Assembly (NCBI GenBank): GCA_003988855.1
Contig: QYAI01000076.1
Span: 62,001-126,000 of the forward strand
Source of the DNA: Arachnopeziza araneosa
Lineage: Eukaryota > Ascomycota > Leotiomycetes > Helotiales > Arachnopezizaceae
Direction: 5' to 3'
Length of the DNA stretch: 64,000 nucleotides
Position 1 is the stretch's first letter. Every line of letters starts with the position of its first letter. Shown piece after piece: positions 57,153-64,000 of the stretch. The translations under genes and the position numbers were made by a program. The notes beneath the pieces were generated by a model that ran no database searches, had not been told where the DNA came from, and worked only from the letters and a program-made list of their open reading frames with translations.

Positions 57153-58967
57153 ATGAGCCTATCACCACCTAGATATGCCTACCGGCCCATCACCGCCCAG
57201 GGAACCATCAGGTTGATCCTCCTCCAGCCGTCCAAACGTCTCCCCGACGCCATTCAATGTTCGCTTGTGCATGCAACGTTGGAAGAGCTGGACCACGATA
57301 TCGTCGAGCATTATGTCGCCCTCTCCTATGTCTGGGCCGATCCGACCGATACCCGTGCCATCTCGGTCGATGGCTCGCATCTCGAGATCACCGCATCGCT
57401 CGAGTTGGCGCTGCGTCATCTTCGCGATCCCACGCGGGTGCTGCGCATCTGTATCAACCAGCAAGATGTCCAAGATCGGAGTCTGTAGGTCCTTCAGATG
57501 GGTTCCATCTACTCCTGAGCACGTCACACCATCATCTTCATTGGCGAATCCACTCCACAGTGCGACGCCTTGATGCATTTCCTGCGTGCGCAACCCTTCA
57601 CCTCCGAGGCTCTTCATCATCCGCCAGATCACTGTCTGAGCACCTGGTTTCCACCCTCCACCACCGCCCGAGAGGATCATCACATCCTTCACGCCGCGTG
57701 GTTCACACGTGTCTGGGTCCTCCAGGAGCTGGTCCTTTCCTCCGATCCCTGGCTGCAGTGCGGGTTGCACCGGGTCCGCTGGGTCATCTTCTCCGCCGTC
57801 GTCCTCTCCGCCGCCCCCTCCACCTCCCCGCAAACGGCCGCCCGGGTCGAGATCCTCCGCCACATGAACGAGGCCCGCTCAAACTTCTATCGCATGAGAG
57901 ACCGTCTGCATCTCACTCCTCCCGGCCACCTGCTGCTCGAGCTCTTGCTGGGAAGAAAAGGCTTTGGGGTTTCGGATCCGAGAGATATGATCTATGCCCA
58001 CCTGGGACTCACGGATTCCGCGACGCGTGCGGCCATCCCCGTGGATTACAAGAAGAGCGTGGCCCAAGTGTACGAAGATGTAGCCAGGCAATACATTGAA
58101 TGGAAAGGCAATCTCTCCGTGCTGATCTACGCTGAAGAGGTGGAGCTTACGAAGAGAAGAGAGGGCCTCCCATCCTGGGTTCCCGACTGGACAATTCCAC
58201 AGATCACCAGTACCGACCAACGCCCTCATACCGATCTCCACCCCAAGACTACGAGTGAAAGAGAAGAGATGATTTCCATAGTGCTCCCATCCATCCTAGG
58301 TGTGGTGGGTTGGTCCCACGGCACCATCAAGACCATTATCCGCGCCGGCTCCTTGCTCGAAATCCCCTCTGACCTCGAATCCATCTCTGCCCTACTGCGC
58401 AAGGAAACGCCGCCCACATCTCTCCTAGATCTCTTCCCCGTTCTCCTTGAATCCAATGCTCGCATCTGGTCTTCGTTCCCTCTCTGGCGTCGAGAAATAC
58501 TCTTCGCGGCTGAAACAAAAACCGCACAAGTGACTCTATCCCCAATCTTGTCCAGCCTAGCCACAAAGTTCCAGGCAAACTATAACAACGACATACAGGA
58601 GGCTGTTCTGATCTGGCGGGTCATATTCAACCTCCAACAGTTGAGTACTTCAAGTGAAGATGTTGTCATCTTGGACAATGGACAGTTGGCTCAAGTCCCG
58701 CTCTCAACGTGTACTGGGGACACTATAGCTCATTTTCATGGAGAAGGGGAAGGGACGAGTCACTTCATCTTGAGGCCAATTAAGACGGAAGATTTGAATG
58801 TAGATCACACGCTGTTAAAAGATATCAACACGCGCTGGGAAGTGAAGCCGACCGTTAAACGGGTACAACATTGCCAGTTTGTGAGAAGGGGTGGGAGACT
58901 CCTTCACCAAGGTTACGAAGCTGCTTTGTTGAAAGGAACAGAACCAGTAGTATTCGCTCTTCATTAA
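57153..58967 (+). pseudogene. HET-domain gene 3, two in-frame stops and a deletion in the HET core
   Basis: One reading frame of about 600 codons runs from MSLSPPRYAYRPITAQG to the C-terminus. It is cut only by TAG at 57486-57488 and TGA at 57516-57518. HET sequence is clear on both sides: EHYVALSYVWADPTDTRAIS and INQQDVQDRSL before; VLQMGSIYS between the stops; and HTIIFIGESTPQCDALMHFL, RVWVLQELVLSSDP and DPRDMIYAHLGLTD after. The family expects Gln at the first stop (RSL-Q-VLQM). About five residues normally preceding CINQ (the LW-D-A-V part) are also missing, so the core motif is damaged beyond the stops. The downstream 465-codon frame remains open, which implies recent loss. No full product is expected unless stops are suppressed. 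Confidence 0.83.
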
Positions 58968-59767
58968 AGGTGTAGAGGGCGGTATCAAACTTAAGCTGAG
59001 CTTCCTCTGTCATTATTTCTCGGTCTTAGCCTACCGGAATGGTTTTGGATGAGAAGACATTCTGCAAAGATTTAGGCTGAAAGTCTCGTTCTAGGCATCG
59101 TAAGCTACCCAATCCACGGTCGTGCATGCAATTGAGTGTTGGTCGGTGGTGATATTTCTTCTAGCGATGCTTAGAATAGTACACGACCTGTACCTGAGAA
59201 AGATGTGTATTGCTTCACCGACTCTCTCTCCAGTCAAGATCCATCTCATGCAAGGCGGGTCGGCTCATGCACGCCAGACAGCATGCGCCTATCGCTGTGA
59301 AAGATTATCCGGAGTACCGCGCATGAGCTGACGGAGCTGAACGAGAGGATCATGAAGCTTGGATCACCTGCCAAGTATCTGGGTCGTTGGCTTTCTTGTT
59401 ATTGGTTTGCTCGCAGAGGATCTCGTCTAGGTCCGGTCTACTTCCACAAGCGGTTTCTGGGGACTCTCCCGCGCTCTGATGAACTTACTCAGCCCAGCTG
59501 ACCTAAGCCGACGGTCAATCCAAGGAGCTGAAAGGGGTTTCGTCTACAGTTGGAATCGTAACTGAGCCAGTGGTTTGAATGTCAACCCGTTTCGGAACTC
59601 TGACCACCCGATTGAAAAGGAAGGTCCGATTGTACGTGGCCGCGGAATCCTTTCCTCCGTCGACGTCTGGCGTGTATATTTGATTCCCGCTCGCGGTGCC
59701 GATACTCCCTCTTTCGCTCCATTGATCTCCTCACCATCTGAATTTTGAGCGGAGCCGGCATCGCGAG
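58968..59767. other. Intergenic, about 800 bp
   Basis: HET 3 3' flank and promoter of the Zn2Cys6 gene. Short frames only. Confidence 0.5.
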
Positions 59768-62140
59768 ATGCAAAACCACGACCAGGCGGAGAGTGGATCG
59801 GGAAATACCCAGTGGGGGCGACAACTGCATCTGACCGGGAGCGTGGCACCCATCTCGGACGCTGGCGAACCCCCATCGCGCTCTTCCAAGAACCGCCGAC
59901 GACTGGCCTGTCGGAACTGCAGACAAGCCAAAGTATGCCTGAACCTGGCTGGGTGCAGCTTCAATATCCGGCACGCACGCTAATCGTCCCCAGATCAAAT
60001 GCGATCCGTCCCGTTCGGCTGCTGGACGGTGCAAGAGATGCCTAGCCCGGAAAGAAGAGTGCCTCATCGACGAGAACTTTCAAAGGGTCCATAAGAAGCA
60101 GTCAGATGAGTTATGCATTCATGCTGTATCACGCTAATCCTTGTCATAGGGCAATCACTCAACTTCAAGAGCAGATTGATCGCTTGAATGCCGTTCTAGG
60201 AAAGGCTGCCATTCAACCCTCGTCAACCTCAGAGAACACGAGTCGAAATCCACTTCTTCATCAGCGTAACCATGTTCCTCCTGCTCTACTCAAACAGGTT
60301 CCCACTGGACTTGTGCTTGACAGTAATTCAAAGCCAACATGGACGGAACATGGCGACACTGAAAGTATCTCACCCGTTGCTTCACCGGCCCTAGGGAACC
60401 CAATCTCTTCTGGAGACAATCAAAATGCTTCCATCTCACGTAGGATTGGGGAGGTTAGCCTTAGTGGAGAAGCAATCGACCAACTATTTAAAATGTATGA
60501 TTCTCGACTCTGATAAATCTCTACTGATATTTTCAGGTTTTTCGACTGCTACCATCCATTTCTTCACCTCTTAGATCCCTCCCTGTCGCCAAACGAGTAC
60601 TACCATGACTCCAGACTTCTCTTCTGGTCCATTGTGAGCGTTGCATCTCGTCACTACGAATCTCCTTCAACGCTAGTCAAAGCACTAGCCGCACCTGTCA
60701 CCGCGATGCTCTGGAAGAGCATTTCAACTCTCCCACATACAATTCAACTTGTTCAAGCAATCATTTTGATAACTACCTGGCCATTTCCAACCTCATCGAT
60801 GCATACCAGCCCGTCTTTTCTCCTTGTTTCTATCGCGAGAACTTCCGCCTTGACTTTAGGGCTGCATCGACCTGAGACTATCAAGGACTTTTCGAGAGTT
60901 CGTACTAGACTCAATCCAACAGAAGTTCAAGAAGCCATCAAGACGTGGGCTGGATGCTATATCACGGCACAAAGGTTTGATACCCGATCTCCGATATATT
61001 ATCTAACATTCCTAGTATCACATCTCAAATTGGACAGCCACCTCTCTTCACCGTTGATTGGGCTATCGATCGAGCATGCCAAGCAGAAAACGTTTATAAC
61101 TTACCAGAGGAGACCCGGCAGCGACTCTTGATTCAACAATTCTCAAGCTATGCGACTCAAGTCATGTCGGAGAATAGACGAAATACATCGGGACTTCCTT
61201 TTGACAATGAAATCACATCAACTTTAGCACTGCTCGAGAGCGGGTTTGGTGATCTAGAGAGGCAGCTGGATGGAAATTTGTCGAGTGAGTCAACGTCTAG
61301 GATACTGCAAATGATTAAACTAACTTTCTAGCTTTTAATCAGATATGGCTCTGCTCTGCTTCTCTGCAATTGAGGTCATTCTACTTCTTTCAGACGTCCC
61401 CTAACCATCGCCAACGCGGTCTACTCAAAACTTATGCGACAGCACTTTCACTGATCAACATGACCGAGGAAGCTACACAAAAATCCAGTTTTATGCTCTA
61501 CGCACCTCCATATTTCGGATACATCATCTTCACCGTCGGCGTGACCATACTTAAAATCCTCAATTCCAGCCTCTCAACCTTTGTGGACCTCGACGAAGGC
61601 AAGCACACATTCTATTCAGTCATCACTCTGCTCCTCCGCATGTCCATCGTACACAACGACCTCCAATGCCGGGCCTCCAAGATCCTCGCTCAGCTGTTGG
61701 CCGACCACGACCCGTCGAGTCCCGGACAGGGGAAAGAGCCGACTCTCAATCTCAACACGCGCTCGAGTGCGAGCGTCCTCCACGAGGCGTTGTGGACCTG
61801 GCGCGAGAGATTCGCCATCGATCCAGCAGACCTCTCTCCTGCACTCATCCCGACTCCCCTGGATGAAACCGCCGTCGACATGGCCTCGAGTTCCTCGTCG
61901 GGAGATCGGTCGCCGAACTATGATACGGAGAGGGCTCCGAGTCGTGTTGGCTCGGAGCCAGATCCGATCCAGGAGATGGCCGACGTGGCGGATGATTCCG
62001 TCCCCAGTTACAGCATGGATGGCGTCGGTGCCATCTGGGATATGAACATCCCGTGGCTGCAACCCATGGATATCGACGCCTGCTATCAAGAGGTGGACCT
62101 GCCCGGTTTTCAGTTTGACAATGATGATGCGCAGTTGTAG
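59768..62140 (+). CDS. Zn2Cys6 binuclear-cluster transcription factor with Fungal_trans domain
   Basis: A nuclear DNA-binding regulator. Six exons (59768-59932, 59994-60100, 60150-60494, 60537-60974, 61016-61284, 61332-62140) with introns of 41-61 bp encode 710 aa; every phase matches. The zinc cluster is assembled across the first splice: RRRLACRNCRQAK joins IKCDPSRSAAG, then RCKRCLARKEEC, giving six Cys in the canonical order (about residues 46-80). A coiled dimerisation element ITQLQEQIDRLNAVLG follows. The Fungal_trans middle-homology region includes FFDCYHPFLHLLDPS, TSALTLGLHRP and ITAQSITSQIGQPPLFTVDW. The C-terminus is acidic (GAIWDMNIPWLQPMDIDACY and after), a plausible activation domain. 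Targets unknown. It is flanked by HET relics on both sides and is itself intact. Confidence 0.93.
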
Positions 62141-62965
62141 TTGCTGTCTCTAGGCTGTGATAGTGTTTGGTCGGTTACTTATGTGTCACGATAAAGACGT
62201 AGGTTATAGATACATCACTTGAATGAGTAGGTTACTATACGGTAGTAATTGTCTAGAATTAAAAAAAATTCTAATGCTCGATGCAGAAGGTAGATATGGT
62301 GTAGTTTGTATAATCTTACTCTTTTTTCTTTTTGTTATTTAGATGCGCTCTTGGGACTATACTTGGATGTTGTCTCCGCTTTCGGTTTGCTTATCATTGC
62401 TCAAAGGAGACGAGGGGGGTCCGTTACTCTAGCTTGCTTGCTCGCTCTGGGTTCCGTTCTTAGATAGCTGTACCGAGTTACGTTGCTAGAACTAATTTGT
62501 AGAGTTAGGACACCATAATCTTACTCGCGAAGAGAGGAGAGAGAGGAGAGAGGGGGAGAAAGTAGGTGTCAGCTCGCAGTCTGGGTCTGGAGAGCGTCGC
62601 AAAGGAACGAGCCTTCTCGGATGCTTTCATTTTCTTTTATATATGTATATGTATATGTATATATTCCGTGATGGAGGGTAGGGGGCTTGTTCGTTGGAGT
62701 GCTGGAGTGCTGCGCTCTTTCGTTCAGGAGGTACAGCTCCTGGCCATATTATTCCACACATCTAACCCCCTATTTTGTATTGGCGAGCTCATCCTCAAGC
62801 TTTGTACGGGATGAGTTGAGAGGTGTGGTCGACCATCCCGATGAAGTCGCGAGAAACGTGACTCGCGGGCTATCCCTCCTTTCTGCACCCACTGCAAACC
62901 TTCATTCCCTAACCGCTCATGCATCGATACGCCCAGCCTCGGTCCCGTCCCCCGACCCCGTCAAG
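62141..62965. other. Intergenic, about 820 bp
   Basis: 3' flank of the Zn2Cys6 gene plus DNA upstream of the HET 4 relic. Contains a (TATATG)n-type run at 62638-62665 and a purine-rich GAGAGG run near 62530-62560. No gene. Confidence 0.5.
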
Positions 62966-64000
62966 ATGAATCCGCACCAGGAGTGCAATGTCTGCTTCAG
63001 GTTCCATAAGTTATGTAATCCTGCCACATGCAAAGTCCTGATCCGAGCGGGCGTTCCCATCAGAGATCTGCCCCTGCCCGCTCAGTGGTCCTTTCCTAAC
63101 GTGCAGAGTAGTCGGAATTCAAATGTTTGTTATATCAAGAGCGTATCCAGCCTGAAAGACGTGGCGAGGGGAGGCTGCTATTTTTATTCGCTGCTCTATA
63201 CCGTCACCTTGACTCATTATGAGTCCCTCGTGAGCAGTGGTCGATCCATCTATATCAGCGAGCATGACTACGTCGAGTTGGAGATTGGCGGTGGGTTGCG
63301 GTTCAAGAATAGTGGGCGCTATTTTCTGGATGGTGATGATTATTCTCTGAACTTTCAATTCTATCAGGTTCCTCGTTCCGGTGAGTGGGTCATCCATCTC
63401 TGCACCACAGCTATTGCAATCATTGACTCGGGGTAATGGAAGGAGAGACTCCTCTCTGTCGAGCATTCAATTTGCGGCCGCATCTCCCTCCTACCTCGTC
63501 CAAGACCAGCTTCGACCAGATCAGGACTTGGATCGATGAGTGCAAGGCTCACCCGCACTGTGCGATAGAGGAAACGCCACTGCTTCCAACGCGGGTGATT
63601 GATGTCGGCGATGATGTACGAGGATTCGGAGGCCGCATAACCCAAGCATGAAACTAACATCACGTAGGGCCAAGATCCAAGACTGGTGGAGAGTAGCCAC
63701 GTGCGAGCTCCGTATTTTGCACTCAGCCATTGCTGGGGAAGTGGCGTTGTGACGACCACGACAAAGGCAACCAGACCCAGAGACTGAAGAGGATCGAATT
63801 CCGGAAACTCCCCAAGACATTCAGAGAAGCGATACTCACCACGCGCCGTCTCGGATACTCATATCTGTGGATAGACTCGCTGTGCATTTATTTTGATCGA
63901 TCCCAGATGAAATACCGCAGAAAATTGAGGGTTGGACCTCTGTTTTCTGAGGAGTTATGTTTTCTTTCGCTGGTTCCGTTTTAGTCTGCGGACATGAGCA
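62966..64000 (+). pseudogene. HET-domain gene 4, fragmentary relic reaching the right edge
   Basis: The first open segment (62966-63436) begins MNPHQECNVCFRFHKLCNPA, a Cys-pair N-terminus of the type preceding HET domains. A frame change near 63436 leads to TSFDQIRTWIDECKAHPHCA (to about 63651), the usual lead-in to HET. The core HET motifs then lie in shifting frames: FALSHCWG near 63715 and FREAILTTRRLGYSYLWIDSLCI near 63820-63895. After SLCI the sequence no longer matches the family and closes at 63984. At least two frameshifts are needed. Whether more of the gene lies beyond the window cannot be seen. Confidence 0.7.

Overview
The window is nuclear DNA from a filamentous ascomycete (Pezizomycotina). 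The evidence is short spliceosomal introns of about 41-120 bp with GT-AG ends, lineage-typical families (HET domain, NACHT NLR, fungal-specific transcription factors, Msb1/Mug8), and no operons. A leotiomycete or a close relative is my guess only. No rRNA, tRNA, CRISPR array or intact transposon was recognised.

Layout. 0.4-5.9 kb is a conserved block: mitochondrial adenylate kinase (adk2) head-to-head with a LETM1/Mdm38 inner-membrane protein, then sorting nexin Snx4/Atg24. 7-15 kb holds two large allorecognition-type loci that are broken: a NACHT-ankyrin NLR relic with stops and frameshifts, and a TPR protein with one in-frame stop and one frameshift. 16-25 kb holds a small Ser/Thr-rich protein, two large multi-pass membrane proteins of unknown function, a doubtful small gene and a PAQR/Izh-type receptor whose first exon is out of phase. 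25.3-29.4 kb is gene-poor. 29.4-41.6 kb carries a small single-span membrane protein, an intact HET-domain gene, an O-methyltransferase, a Cys/Ser/Thr-rich single-pass surface protein, a short-chain dehydrogenase, a Fungal_trans_2 regulator without a zinc cluster and a small coiled-coil protein. 43-49 kb has a second intact HET gene, a ToxD-like enoyl reductase and an F-box protein. 51.7-55.2 kb is the six-exon msb1 polarity gene, preceded by about 2 kb of simple-sequence DNA. 57-64 kb has two decayed HET genes flanking a complete Zn2Cys6 transcription factor.

How the genes relate. Housekeeping genes (adk2, mdm38, snx4, msb1) are intact and splice cleanly. Of six self/non-self-type loci (NLR, TPR, four HET), two HET genes are intact and four are broken. 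In the two best-resolved broken frames (TPR, HET 3) and in the NLR, several stops are explained by C-to-T change of Gln codons. The OMT, SDR, regulator and ToxD-like reductase do not form a recognisable metabolite cluster, because no PKS, NRPS or terpene-synthase backbone is present.

Exon coordinates were worked out by hand from splice signals and reading-frame continuity; family names come from motif recognition, not database searches.
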